From Plantago elongata (taxonomy: Eukaryota; Streptophyta; Magnoliopsida; Lamiales; Plantaginaceae): 23,429 bases of DNA. The notes below the pieces were generated by a model that worked only from the letters and a program-made list of their open reading frames with translations, was not told where the DNA came from and ran no database searches. The translations under genes were made by a program, and so were the position numbers. This document shows positions 10,699-19,997 of this stretch, in pieces. The first letter of the stretch is position 1; each line of letters begins with the position of its first letter. Location of the stretch: positions 1-23,429 of the forward strand of contig JAYMSP010002584.1 in NCBI GenBank assembly GCA_036897095.1, written 5' to 3'.

Positions 10699-13347
10699 GT
10701 TGGGGGGGGGGGGGGCTTGACTCTGTGGTTTGGACAGAATAAACCCTGAATCCTGTTAGGATTTAATATGTACTTGATAGGTTAAGATAGAGGAGATGGA
10801 TCATGGAAGATTCCTGTTATGAATTCTTCAGCTTTATTCGAAACTCTTTTCCTAATCTATAATTTTCATATTGTTTCTCAAGTATAAAGTCCTCATAAGC
10901 TGGTAATGGTAGATTAAAACACACTTTAGAAACTATTCATGTCTCATCACTTGCTAGTATATTCAAATTTTCATGTGTTTCTTACCTTCTGACAAACAGA
11001 TTTACATTTGCTAACCTCTACATTTATGACATCAAATTCAGCTATTCGGGGAACTCAGATCTACACGAGGGTAGTGGTGGCGGGAACCGTAAGAAAATCA
11101 TCATTGGAACGTCGGTTGGAGCGGCTGCTTTACTTATTGCTACTATTGTCTCTTGTATCTTAATATCGAGAACAAAGAAGAATACTAACAAGCAAGGTCA
11201 GAGGCAGACCATATCATCAAACTGATTTATTGTGTTATGTTATCAGAAATTTAGTTGGAATGACACGTCTAATTTGTCACTCTGCTCAGGGAAACTTCAA
11301 AATCATTTCTCTACTCATAAGCTTGCATCTTCCCTGGGCGATACTGCAGCAGAATCTGCTCATTACTTCACATTACATGAGATTGAAAGTGCCACGAAGA
11401 ACTTCGAGAGAAAAATTGGGTCAGGAGGTTTTGGGGTTGTATATTATGGGAGACTGAATGATGGAAAAGAAATTGCAGTAAAAATTTTGACAAATAATTC
11501 CTTCCAGGGCAAGAGAGAATTTTCGAATGAGGTACTAAAAGTTGTTAAATCCTTTATTTCAAGTCCTTACTTTTTGTTAAATAATTTCAGGAAAAAGTTC
11601 TGTTGTAATTAAATTGAAATAGCACTGCATGCTTATAGGTTATAGCCATCTTTAGTACTAACTGGAATTGGACTTGCAAACATTGTGTGGCTGTGTTTCA
11701 GAACTGATAATGTCATGCTTCAACATGATCTACTACTATATAATTATGGCGTATTTAGAGTGTCCAACTGTCATGCTGAAAAATGTACTTGGCTAAATAT
11801 GCGGTGATCATAAGCTTGATTTTGCCCTGTTTACTTTAGTTTGCTAATAAAACTGACTCTTGCAACTAAACCAGGTCTCTCTCCTCTCAAGGATACATCA
11901 CAGAAATCTTGTACAATTTCTTGGATATTGCCAAGAAGATGGGAAAAGTATACTTGTATACGAGTTCATGCACTCCGGGACTCTTAAGGAACATCTATAC
12001 GGTAATGATTGGATCAGATTTGAAAATGAAGTTAAGTTTGCTTAGCCACTAGCTAACTAATATCTTGACAGGGCCTCTAATACATGGGAGAGGTATTAAT
12101 TGGATCAAGCGCCTTGAGATTGCTGAGGATGCTGCTAGAGGTTGGTTAAACAGAATGAATTAGTTGTATTTTTTGACTACACATCCAATGTTGAAAAGCT
12201 ATATATGTGCATACAAAGAAAAATAACAAAAAAAGATCAAATTGTGAGGTGACAGAGAAGCATTAGAAATTAAGTCCACTCATGGTCTCCGCCATACTTA
12301 TTTACAGGTATTGAGTACCTTCACACTGGTTGTGTCCCATCAATCATCCACCGAGACTTAAAAACTAGCAATATTCTTCTTGACAAGAACATGCGAGCTA
12401 AGGTTTCGGATTTTGGTCTTTCAAAACTAGCAGTAGACGGAGCTTCTCATGTCTCAAGCATAGTTCGAGGAACTGTTGGCTATCTAGACCCTGAGTAAGA
12501 ATTCCCAAATTATTCTGAACTTACGCTTAATGTCATAGTATTGTCTGAATTCTGAAGTCATTTACTATATTTTTCCCTCGGATCTTGTAATTGGTTTGGC
12601 TATTTTGTTGTTGAACTTTTTCTTAACTTGTTAAAATTTTTCCCAAACAGTGAGATCCACGAACTTATCAGCTTAAAACACAACTTGAAATTATAAAGGA
12701 AGTACTATGTAGTTTGTTGCCTCAGTGTACTTTGTATCTTTCTGTTTCACAAACATAATTTTCCTTCACATCCTCTCATTCGTTTCATACAGGTATTACA
12801 TTTCCCAGCAATTGACAGACAAAAGCGACATTTATAGTTTTGGGGTCATACTCCTGGAACTCATTTCTGGTCAAGAAGCAATTTCTAGTGAAAGCTTTGG
12901 TGCCAACTGCAGAAACATCGTCCAATGGGTAAGACTATAGTTTTAAATTAACATACTCACGTGTTTAACTAGTCAAATAATAATATATTAACTTCTTTTT
13001 CTGTTCCCCTCTGCTAGGCAAAGCTACATATCGAGAGCGGGGACATACAAGGAATCATTGACCCTGCGCTACACGAGTATGATATCCAGTCAATGTGGAA
13101 AATAGCTGAGAAAGCTCTTATGTGCGTTCAGCCCCATGGAAGCACAAGACCGTCAATCTCTGAAGTTATAAAGGAGATCCAAGATGCAATTGCAATTGAA
13201 AAGGGAGCTGGAGTTAGAGAAGGCAGTTCCGATGAAGTATCCAGGCATTCGGTTCATTCTTCACTCAACTTGGGTTCGTTGGATCTGGGTACCAGTGAGC
13301 ATTACCTGTCCATTGATGACTCCATTGCACGACCAACTGCTCGTTAG
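7150..13347 (+). CDS. malectin-like LRR receptor kinase (At1g67720-like), 15 exons
   Basis: Single-pass membrane receptor Ser/Thr kinase of the plant LRR-I class. Deduced exons: 7150-7231, 8256-8787, 8875-9380, 9586-9718, 9848-9919, 10026-10094, 10172-10243, 10443-10511, 11042-11196, 11290-11531, 11875-12001, 12072-12140, 12308-12494, 12793-12928, 13018-13347. All introns are GT-AG and reading phase holds throughout, giving 926 aa, about the length I recall for the Arabidopsis protein. Order: signal peptide (1-24), malectin-like domain (about 31-373), GDPC motif (394-397), short LRR block (about 415-511), membrane helix (531-553) and kinase (about 602-870). The start is the first ATG in frame, in good context (AAGAAATGGC). 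Kinase residues K628, HRD 724-726 and DFG 744-746 are present, so it should be active. The C-terminus IARPTAR matches the family's conserved tail. Ligand and pathway are unknown; relatives act in defence, symbiosis and growth. Confidence 0.93.
8256..9380 (+). other. exons 2-3: malectin-like extracellular domain
   Basis: About 345 residues beginning FVSLDCGG and containing hallmarks of the carbohydrate-binding-like malectin domain: [59 protein letters not shown] then [11 protein letters not shown] across the exon 2/3 junction, and [16 protein letters not shown]. Two tandem malectin-type folds are usual in this family. Several NxS/T sites (for example NGS and NLS) suggest N-glycosylation. No stop or frame break is seen. 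Confidence 0.9.
9586..10511 (+). other. exons 4-8: GDPC motif and leucine-rich repeats
   Basis: Exon 4 encodes [20 protein letters not shown], the N-terminal LRR cap with the GDPC motif known to matter for ectodomain cleavage in the related SYMRK receptor. Exons 5-8 (72, 69, 72 and 69 nt) each carry about one repeat: [53 protein letters not shown]. One repeat per exon with identical splice phase is typical for plant LRR kinases and points to growth by exon duplication. Confidence 0.88.
10671..10715. repeat. poly(T)/poly(G) tract in intron 8
   Basis: A run of 28 T, then GTT, then 14 G, inside the 530-bp intron between exons 8 and 9. Such homopolymers are prone to sequencing and assembly length error, so the exact lengths are uncertain. 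It does not touch a splice site. Confidence 0.9.
11042..11196 (+). other. exon 9: membrane-spanning segment
   Basis: Encodes a Gly/Ser/Asn linker ([10 protein letters not shown]) followed by one hydrophobic helix of about 23 residues ([20 protein letters not shown] to ILI; 531-553) and a basic stop-transfer sequence ([10 protein letters not shown]). This fixes the malectin/LRR part outside the cell and the kinase inside. Confidence 0.88.
11290..13347 (+). other. exons 10-15: protein kinase domain and tail
   Basis: Juxtamembrane [13 protein letters not shown], glycine loop [12 protein letters not shown] (606-617), AVK lysine (628), [15 protein letters not shown] hinge region, [10 protein letters not shown] catalytic loop (722-731), SDFGLSK (743-749), activation segment ending [27 protein letters not shown], and RPS in subdomain XI. 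The Arg before the catalytic Asp makes it an RD kinase. All invariant residues I checked are present. The Ser-rich tail ([17 protein letters not shown]) resembles that of Arabidopsis homologues. Confidence 0.9.
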
Positions 13348-13930
13348 ACATTGGCTCTGGATTGAAGCAGTTCTGTTCTCCGTAATTTGTTTCTTGACGA
13401 TAAACTCTTCTATGGTTCATTTTGGTATAGGTTCTTAGTTTTGTAGTAGTTGTTCTTGGAATGTAGCAATTTTTTGTAGAGAAACTGTAAATTCCAACCT
13501 TATTACAAGAAAATATCTGTAATCATCAACTTTGATCGGATATGATAGTTCCTTCAAAGTGTTGTACTCCAGGAGTTCAGGAACCTTTGATGCAAGTTTT
13601 ATAGTAGCAAATTTTTTCGCGTGTACTAGAGGGATTTTCGATACTGCAAATTTATATCTTTATTACACAAGTACGTAACCGATAGGGTGGATTCTTTTGC
13701 TATCTCGTCTCCATTTGTGAATTCGCTAAATGCAGTATTGCAGGCTGCAACAACGAAAAACAGGAGAATATGCAATGCAAGTGATATTGATTCTATCGGT
13801 TTGATATCCATAATATTCCACAGAAGAGTAGTGTATACAACATCAGTTTCCAAAACTAAAATCAACAAACAATCTAACCGAACTGTATTCCGTAATACAA
13901 AACTGAAATTTAAGAAGAAATTCATGAAAG
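13348..13930. other. shared 3' intergenic region of two convergent genes
   Basis: The stop codons of the kinase (13347) and the minus-strand PADRE gene (13931) are 583 bp apart. Both 3' UTRs must lie here, and with usual plant 3' UTR lengths of 200-400 nt they could overlap. Candidate poly(A)-context words such as tgtaatcatc near 13518 are too weak to place the ends. Open frames here on both strands are uninformative. Confidence 0.5.
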
Positions 13931-14506
13931 TCAAAAATCTAACAGGACATCTTTACTAGAAGAAGCAGCATTTCTACTACTAGATCTGCTCCAATGATCA
14001 GACCCTCCTCCATAAACACTCCCACACTTCGCAACCGTTCTCACACTCTCAATCAACTCCTCCGTCTTCTCTTCCTCTGACAAAATCTCCATCAACTGCT
14101 TGGGACTAATAACCAGCTTCACTTTCCAAAACCCGTATGGCACCGATACCTCATCATCCAGCGACTTCTTCTTCCCCAGTCCTCGGCTATCAAACGACAT
14201 CCTATACGGCAATTGTTGAGCTGGAGCACTGCTTGACCGTACATGGCCTAATCGTGGTGCCTGGGTTCCCCTGTTTTCAAGCAGAGGAAGTAAGTGGTAG
14301 GATTCTCCGGAAATGAGTAGCTCGCAGTGGGGGAGCGGCTTCCAGAAGAGGTCATGGGTACGGAATATCCCGTGGTTCGGGAACTCGTCGGTTATTGATT
14401 CGACAGTTATCGGGGCGTAGAATTCCATTACTCCGCCTTGTGAGGTGGTTACTTTGACTACCGGCTGGTTGCCGTCTCCCAATCCTCCGATCAGGCAGTT
14501 TCCCAT
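13931..14506 (-). CDS. PADRE/DUF4228 domain protein
   Basis: Intact single-exon gene of 191 codons. The MGNC start gives Gly2 and Cys4, a classical N-myristoylation plus palmitoylation context, so membrane attachment is likely. The order is as in the family: hydrophilic N-terminus, PVVKVTTSQGGVMEFYAPIT (substituting the usual V..GG.. strand), then about residues 45-75 HGIFRTHDLFWKPLPHCELL, GESYHLLPL, and a C-terminal conserved part FWKVKLVISPKQLMEILSEE near 125-145, followed by a Ser-rich tail. Plant PADRE genes commonly respond to pathogens and abiotic stress, but their biochemical role is unknown. It converges on the receptor kinase. I chose the start because the MGNC context is family-typical; no upstream in-frame ATG is credible. 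Confidence 0.88.
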   Translation of the reverse strand: MGNCLIGGLGDGNQPVVKVTTSQGGVMEFYAPITVESITDEFPNHGIFRTHDLFWKPLPHCELLISGESYHLLPLLENRGTQAPRLGHVRSSSAPAQQLPYRMSFDSRGLGKKKSLDDEVSVPYGFWKVKLVISPKQLMEILSEEEKTEELIESVRTVAKCGSVYGGGSDHWSRSSSRNAASSSKDVLLDF

Positions 14507-14598
14507 TGCTGTAGTGAGTATGTGAATGGTTTTGGTAGGAAATTGGAAGAACTGGTTGTGAAATTGGCAAATGGTGTAGGAATAGTTTTGGAGGGGGA

Positions 14599-14608
14599 TT
14601 TAAATAAA
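14599..14608 (-). promoter_or_regulatory. putative TATA box of the PADRE gene
   Basis: Read on the minus strand, tttatttaaa lies about 95 bp upstream of the start codon at 14506, within a purine/pyrimidine-skewed stretch. The distance is reasonable for a plant TATA box with a short leader. This is position-based inference. Confidence 0.35.
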
Positions 14609-14619
14609 GGAGGGAAAAG

Positions 14620-15523
14620 TTGGGGTATTAGTGCTTTAGTTCTTTTAGTGATAATGATGGTATACCGACAAGCTAGCCAAATTAAAAGATAAAGGGGGTG
14701 TGTAAAGAATGCAATTTGATGTGACCACTATTTTTGTAGATATATGATAGTACTAAAATACTGAGGGGTTAAAGTATATTGCATAACTCCCATCCTCTCA
14801 TACAAATTGTGAAATTAGCTCATGTTCCTGGAAATTCCATTGGAATGGTTACACACTCTCCTACATGATATGATTAATATTCCGCTTAGAGCTTTATTAA
14901 ATGTTTGAAATGCCAAGTGAATTTGTATAATAGTTATACTAGTTTTGTAATAAATCAAATTGATAAATAATAACTATGTAACGATTGATTTGAAATACAA
15001 TATGAGTAATTAATTGTAATAATAAGATTGTGAGCTCATTTTTATTATAGAAATGAATATCTGATGTTACATTAATATGGACATAGTGATTAATAAGATT
15101 TACTTTTTTAATATTTTAAACATAAAAATTTATTAACGAAATAATTATTGTAAAAGAGATGGAAAATATTCTTAGCGGTTGGGAGGGTATTATATTTGCA
15201 TAATATTGTCTGAACTTTGGGATCATCTGCAATTTACCACAATCCCCATTTTCATTAATTAAGCTGAATTAGCATAAATTAATTATTAGGAATAACAATA
15301 ATATCCAGTCAAAATTTGCATAATGGGACTTTTACTTTAACTTTAGTTTAGGCAATTAAGCTTTGGCCCACTTCTTTATCAGGATGGATAACTATTATTT
15401 ATTGTGTATTTGTGTTGTAGCACCGACGACACGAAAGCTTGAGCAGAGGAGAGGGATGCCGCACTTTTATAAAGTTTCTTTTTTCTACTTCCGCGATACC
15501 CGACGATAGTTGCAATATCATTA
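14620..15523. other. AT-rich intergenic DNA
   Basis: Upstream of the PADRE gene. No open frame, RNA gene or recognisable repeat was found on either strand; it presumably includes that gene's promoter in its first few hundred bases. Confidence 0.5.
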
Positions 15524-15525
15524 TA

Positions 15526-15710
15526 CTATCTCCGTCCCGAATTCATCTTCCCACAAGATCAAATATAAATATTAAGAAAAAAGTAAATAAAGTATAAAAT
15601 AAATGTGATAATGTAAGAAAACTAGTAAATAAAGTGGAAGATATAGTAATAAAGTGTGGAGAAAATTAAATAAAATATAAAAGATGGTGTATAAGATCAT
15701 TCTCAATGGA
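15526..15710 (+). mobile_element. partial Stowaway-like MITE end
   Basis: Directly after a TA dinucleotide, ctatctccgtcccga matches the well-known Stowaway (Tc1/mariner) terminus CTCCCTCCGTCCC at most positions. It is followed by the usual AT-rich body with repeated 'agtaaataaagt' words. No matching inverted end is visible within the next 200 bp, so this looks like a solo end or a truncated copy. Confidence 0.5.
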
Positions 15711-16075
15711 TTATCGGATTACAATCGAAAATCTTGTCAAATGGATCATCCGGATGTCCATGAATAGTGCTATTTTTTAATTTTTTTATTATTTTCTTTT
15801 ATATTTTTTTAACATGTTTAATATATCCTAAGAGTGGTTGGAAGTTGAAATTAATCAAATCACATCTTTAAAACTAGGTTTACAATTTATTTTATTAAGG
15901 TTCAAATATGCATTTAAAAGTCGTAAAATTAAAATAATTAAAATATAATCAAGATCGTGGTCTCTATTGTAGAGAACGAAAAATCATGAAATCAGTATAA
16001 TTTTTATATTTTTAATAAATTATAAATAAAAAACAAAAAGAAATGTAAATGTGCTGGCCCCCAAAATATTCTAAT
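15711..16075. other. AT-rich intergenic DNA
   Basis: No gene is visible. A word 'gatcattctcaatgg' near 15696-15710 and 'gaccactcccactga' near 16204-16218 resemble each other on the same strand and resemble ends of some plant MITEs. They may bracket a degraded element that includes the palindromes that follow, but the case is weak. Confidence 0.35.
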
Positions 16076-16191
16076 GGCCATATGGCCGTTCAAGGGTGAA
16101 TCAGCCGAAACTCAACTGATTCACCCTTCTGCTGACCAGACGGTCGGCCGAACCGGCTCTGTTGGAGCCCGTTCGACCGGCCGTCGTGGTC
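16076..16191. repeat. cluster of three inverted repeats, GC-rich
   Basis: Three consecutive palindromic structures: the perfect 12-bp palindrome GGCCATATGGCC (16076-16087); a perfect hairpin with arms AAGGGTGAATCAG (16092-16104 and 16116-16128) and an 11-nt loop; and a longer hairpin with arms at 16134-16159 and 16165-16191, a 5-nt loop, three mismatches and one indel. The stretch is strikingly GC-rich against a strongly AT-rich background. It may be the centre of a MITE; I cannot assign a family. Confidence 0.75.
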
Positions 16192-16481
16192 GGCCGGATC
16201 AATGACCACTCCCACTGAAAGGATGAGAAGAAGAAAATAGATGGACTAAAATTGAATACGAAAATTTGAAGTTGGAGTAGTTTGTCTGCTTGAAATTTTA
16301 ATTAATTAAGTTATAAAAGTAAATTAAATTTTAATTGAATTATGAAATTTCGTAGATGATAAATTGATAGATGGTTCAACCAAATTTGTATATTATACAC
16401 ATAAATTAAAATGTTAATAAATAGGAAAATTGTGAGGCTCAATTAATATGAAACTTTAATTTTATATGTTGTTTCTTTATA

Positions 16482-17164
16482 CTTCCTACGTTTCGGAATA
16501 AATGTATCCTTTTATAGAGTACCACTAAATGTTTCATTTCTATTTTTTTATAATATTCTTAATCCATTTTAAAAAAATATTTTAAAATATACCACAAAGT
16601 GAGATACGTCCATTTTATATACTACACAATGGTTATGTATTTTTTGTATAATTTATAATGATTACTTGTCCAGATGATGTGCTTCGCTCCATTTTTTTAC
16701 TCGATTTGGTGATTTATTACACGCACCGACAGTATCACACACGTCGGAAGTACCTCACGCACCGCGAGTATCTCACGTGCTCGATACGTGACATCTCGTG
16801 ATTCCATATCAAAAATTATTTCGAAAGAAAATCAAAAAAAGAAAAAGAAATTTAAAAAATAAATAGCCATTATGTCGAACGCGTGAGATACTCAAAGTGC
16901 GTGTAATAAATTACCAATTCAGAGTAAAAAATGATCGCGGTATATTTTCTGGACAAATATCCATTGTAAAATATACAAAAGATACATATCTATTGTGTAG
17001 TATATAAATTGGATGTGTCTTACTTTACGGTATATTTTATAGAATTTTTTCATTCATTTAATTTTAATGTGTATTTGTCTCTTAATATTTTATAATGTAT
17101 ATTAAATTTTGTGTTTAAAAGTAATAGTTTATTTGTTAAATGAGGGAGGGAGGGAGGGAGGGAG
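16482..17164. mobile_element. 683-bp fold-back MITE, Stowaway-like
   Basis: TA dinucleotides flank the element (16480-16481 and 17165-17166). The left end cttcctacgtttcggaa resembles a Stowaway/mariner terminus; the right end is (GGGA)n-rich, whose complement starts CTCCCTCC. Much of each half is the inverted copy of the other: 16585-16650 pairs with 16975-17045 (for example 'tatatactacacaat' and its complement) and 16670-16730 pairs with 16895-16960 ('tttattacacgcac'). Only about 150 bp at the centre stays unpaired. It encodes no protein. Arms have diverged by roughly 10-20 percent by eye. Confidence 0.75.
17142..17164. repeat. (GGGA)n microsatellite at the MITE terminus
   Basis: About five GAGG/GGGA units directly at the right end of the fold-back element. 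It probably grew by slippage from the original ...gggag terminus. Confidence 0.8.
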
Positions 17165-17166
17165 TA

Positions 17167-18518
17167 GACAGTAGTATATAGCAGTCTAGCAGAGTAAGCA
17201 GGAAACATTGGGATCTTCAGTTAAAAGCTCATGCTCAGTCAATTGATCACGAAAGACAATATAGAATTGGTTCTGCGTAAACAAATCCGAGCCTTCACTA
17301 ATTGGCATGACAACTATCATGGCGTGCTGAAAGATTTTAAAAGGTAATGATAAAACTTATATTATGTACATACTTTTAGCCTCTTTTAGGGCGGATCCAA
17401 AGTCGCATGCATATGTGGTCATGTATATTGAGTCTAACTACAAATGGGATACAAAATATTAACATACAAACAAATCTAGGCAGCATTGAGTCTAACTAAA
17501 CATTTTGGAGTTCATCCGTACTCTAGATAAGCCCAAAAACCTTAATGAGATTTGAACTCAATTCGAACCCTTTAATTATCAAACGAATTAAAATGCGCAA
17601 GCCTTTATAAATCCACCCTCATTTATGTGAACTTGCGAAAGCTAATTTTGAGTTGCCTAAATTATATTTGAGACCTAATTATAATCCAAACCGCATAGAA
17701 CATTTAATAGTAATACAAACTAAAAGCATAGCTCATGCATGTAGAGAATGAAATTCAGAAGTGAGATTCAAGTTCGTAAATGCTGCATGTGCCGTGCCAA
17801 TCTGGAAAAAACAACTCGTAATCTGCAAGTGTAAAGTGAACAATTGCATTAGATTTCGACAAGTAATAGGCTAATAATGGTACACGCACACCAACATATT
17901 ATATGATAAGTATTGGGTATGTGTCGCAGCTAGTGTGATGATATATGTTCGTGGGTGATCACATTAAAAGAGATTTTAATGTTGTGAAAGGGGTCGGTTT
18001 CTTCTACAAGTCACCCGGCCCCAAATTATTGCGACTATACTAACATGCAATTAAAATTTGAATCATGCTATTTGAGGGAGTACGCATCTAAAGTCTAAGG
18101 GCAGATATAAGTTTGAAAACATAATTTTAAGTATTTACATGGGATTTTACGATCAAAATATCTGGCTCATCAATTATATGTTATTAATCTTTTCTTTAGT
18201 CCATATTCTGATTTTATTAAATGATTTTATTCATTCAAGTTATTAGTAGATAAGTTTCAGTGGACCTGTGAAGTTGTGACGTTGAGTTAGAGAGATCATT
18301 ACAAAATCTACCACTCATGTTGGGTGACGCACATGGTAAAAAATAATTAAATCGCTAGTAACTATTCAACTAAATTGTAAAAATGAATTCACACCAGTAT
18401 GTAGCATTCAGGGTTAAAAGGGAGTTATGCAGATTTTTTTGACATTTGTAATATAAAGGACATTTTTGTTATATCGTGTTATTGTAAAAAACGGAGGGAA
18501 GAAAGGTTTATTTGATGC
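17167..18518. other. AT-rich intergenic DNA
   Basis: No gene or RNA gene seen. The words 'tttagggcggatccaa' (17385-17400) and, inverted, 'tataaatccaccctc' (17606-17620) loosely match as ends of a possible 235-bp MITE, and 'ttgagtctaacta' occurs twice between them (17428 and 17487). This is suggestive only. Confidence 0.4.
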
Positions 18519-18519
18519 T

Positions 18520-18626
18520 AGGTCTTCCTCCGGTGCACCCCTCGCACAAAAAGTGTGGACTTGTTACCATTTCATATGGATCTATATTCATTGTGATGGT
18601 GAGTAGGAGGTGCACCAGGGGGATCT
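18520..18626. repeat. 107-bp imperfect inverted repeat
   Basis: The left arm aggtcttcctccggtgcaccc (18520-18540) is the inverted match of ggaggtgcaccaggggga (18606-18623), extending to 'tct'. The loop is about 65 bp. This resembles a very small MITE of unknown family. No target duplication is obvious. Confidence 0.5.
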
Positions 18627-18686
18627 GACGTATTTGCATCCGAATGAGCGATCATGTTTATGGGGATTAGGTGTTCTCCTAAAATG

Positions 18687-18890
18687 TTTTTTTTTAAATC
18701 TGCCACAAATTTATTGATAATGAGTCAAGAGCACAAGTGATGCTCTCAACCAAAATACAAAGAAAACGAAAACATAACATTCAAATCATGTAACAATTCT
18801 AGCCCACGACTAAAAAAGTTCACTAACGACATACAACCAAAATGATATACATCAAGACCATAACTTTAAACTAAAAGATTAGGGACTTGT
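18687..18890 (-). mobile_element. LINE-like 3' end with poly(A) tail
   Basis: On the minus strand the sequence reads through 'tttgtattttggttgagagc' and 'cacttgtgctcttgactc' to AATAAATTTGTGGCAG and then nine A (18687-18695). A polyadenylation-type hexamer followed by a terminal A-run is the mark of a retroposed transcript. The wording also resembles the 3' ends of plant LINEs as I remember them. The upstream (high-coordinate) part has no readable coding sequence, so it is a strongly truncated copy. Confidence 0.5.
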
Positions 18891-18899
18891 TTGTTATAT

Positions 18900-19718
18900 T
18901 GTTGGAGCGGCAATCTTTTTACTTAAATCGAATAATTTATACATAAAAAATTTAATTTTAATTGAAAAAGGTCACTCAAATTTTATACTAATCTATTTTG
19001 TATTCTCCCAAAATATTATTTATGTTGAAGTTTGGAACACGCAATTGAACTTAAGAATAAGATATGAGACTATTTTGGTGGTGTGTGGAATTCCTAAAAT
19101 CAGGGAAAATGATTTGTACAAATGTGTGTGTCTGTATGATTGGAACTTTTTAATTCCTTTCGATGAGTTACCTTCGTATGTCTCATATGGTTTTACAGTA
19201 TTTGATAATAACATGATTATCGACCCTTAATTTAATAACAGTTCATGAGAAAATAATATCAACTAAATGGAGCCAATTATGTTACTAGCTAGCTAGCTAT
19301 TCTTCTTTCTTCACGACCATTAAAACAAACGTATTATAAGTAGACACACGTACGTAAAATTTATGCTATGCAACTTGGAGTTTCCAATCATGTATTGACC
19401 CGGTTGGAGATTCAATAGAATCACCAATAAAGGATGAACGTTAATATTAAACACAACACGTTTTCGACTAAACGTAAAACATAAATTTTATAACTTAACA
19501 TAAATGTCCCAGAAAAAACAAACTTATAAATAGGTTGAAGAATTAAAAAAATTCGTTTATTGAAACTCAATAACATTAATATCGAACACTAAATAACAAC
19601 ATGAAAGAAAATTGAAAATTTTATTAATTTTTTTTTTAAATGTATCGGTTATAATAATGTTTATAAACATTAAAGAAGTAATGAGAAAAAATAATGAAGA
19701 AATCCCCAAATGATGAGT
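18900..19718. other. AT-rich intergenic DNA
   Basis: Overlapping open frames on both strands at about 19020-19230 (61-64 codons) show no recognisable domain. A run of 'tagc' repeats (about 19285-19299) is the only simple repeat. Nothing else can be supported. Confidence 0.4.
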
Positions 19719-19802
19719 GGCCGGTTTTAAAACCGACCACTTATTGAAATGGTCGGTTTTAAAACCGGCCACATCGTCATATGACCGGTTTTAAAACCGA
19801 CC
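19719..19802. repeat. three 20-bp palindromes at exact 32-bp spacing
   Basis: Units at 19719-19738, 19751-19770 and 19783-19802 all contain the perfect palindromic core CGGTTTTAAAACCG, with flanking GGC/GGT or GAC variants. Start-to-start distance is 32 bp both times. The 12-bp spacers (acttattgaaat, acatcgtcatat) differ from each other. Subterminal arrays of short palindromes are known for CACTA transposons as transposase binding sites, and the nearby 'agttcttcctag' (19803-19814) faintly resembles an inverted CACTA end (ttcttctagtg). That assignment is inference. Confidence 0.75.
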
Positions 19803-19997
19803 AGTTCTTCCTAGTCGATTTTTATTATATATGAAAAAATAAACATATAGGAATAATTATTTTTTAGAACATGAAATTTTAATATGTCTAATTACATTAT
19901 AAAAATACCCAACAGAACATTAGTCGAAAGCTAATAATTTTTAAATTTTAATTGACTACAACGTAAACCACTGACGTAGTCGAACGGCATAATGTTG

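Noticed and set aside
13626-13959. Open frames of 90-102 codons between the convergent genes
   Set aside because: They overlap each other on opposite strands in presumed 3' UTR and have no domain.
19020-19230. Overlapping 61-64-codon frames on both strands
   Set aside because: No domain, no upstream signal, and mutually exclusive; likely chance in AT-rich DNA.
19586-19600. 'cactaaataacaac' as the 5' end of a CACTA element paired with 19814
   Set aside because: Only the CACTA pentamer fits and the orientation/terminal match with the 3' side is poor; a five-base match is expected by chance.
19719-19802. CRISPR-like array
   Set aside because: Repeat-spacer geometry is superficially similar, but the host is a plant, there are only three 20-bp units with 12-bp spacers, and no cas genes are present. 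Phased binding sites or a transposon subterminal array is far likelier.
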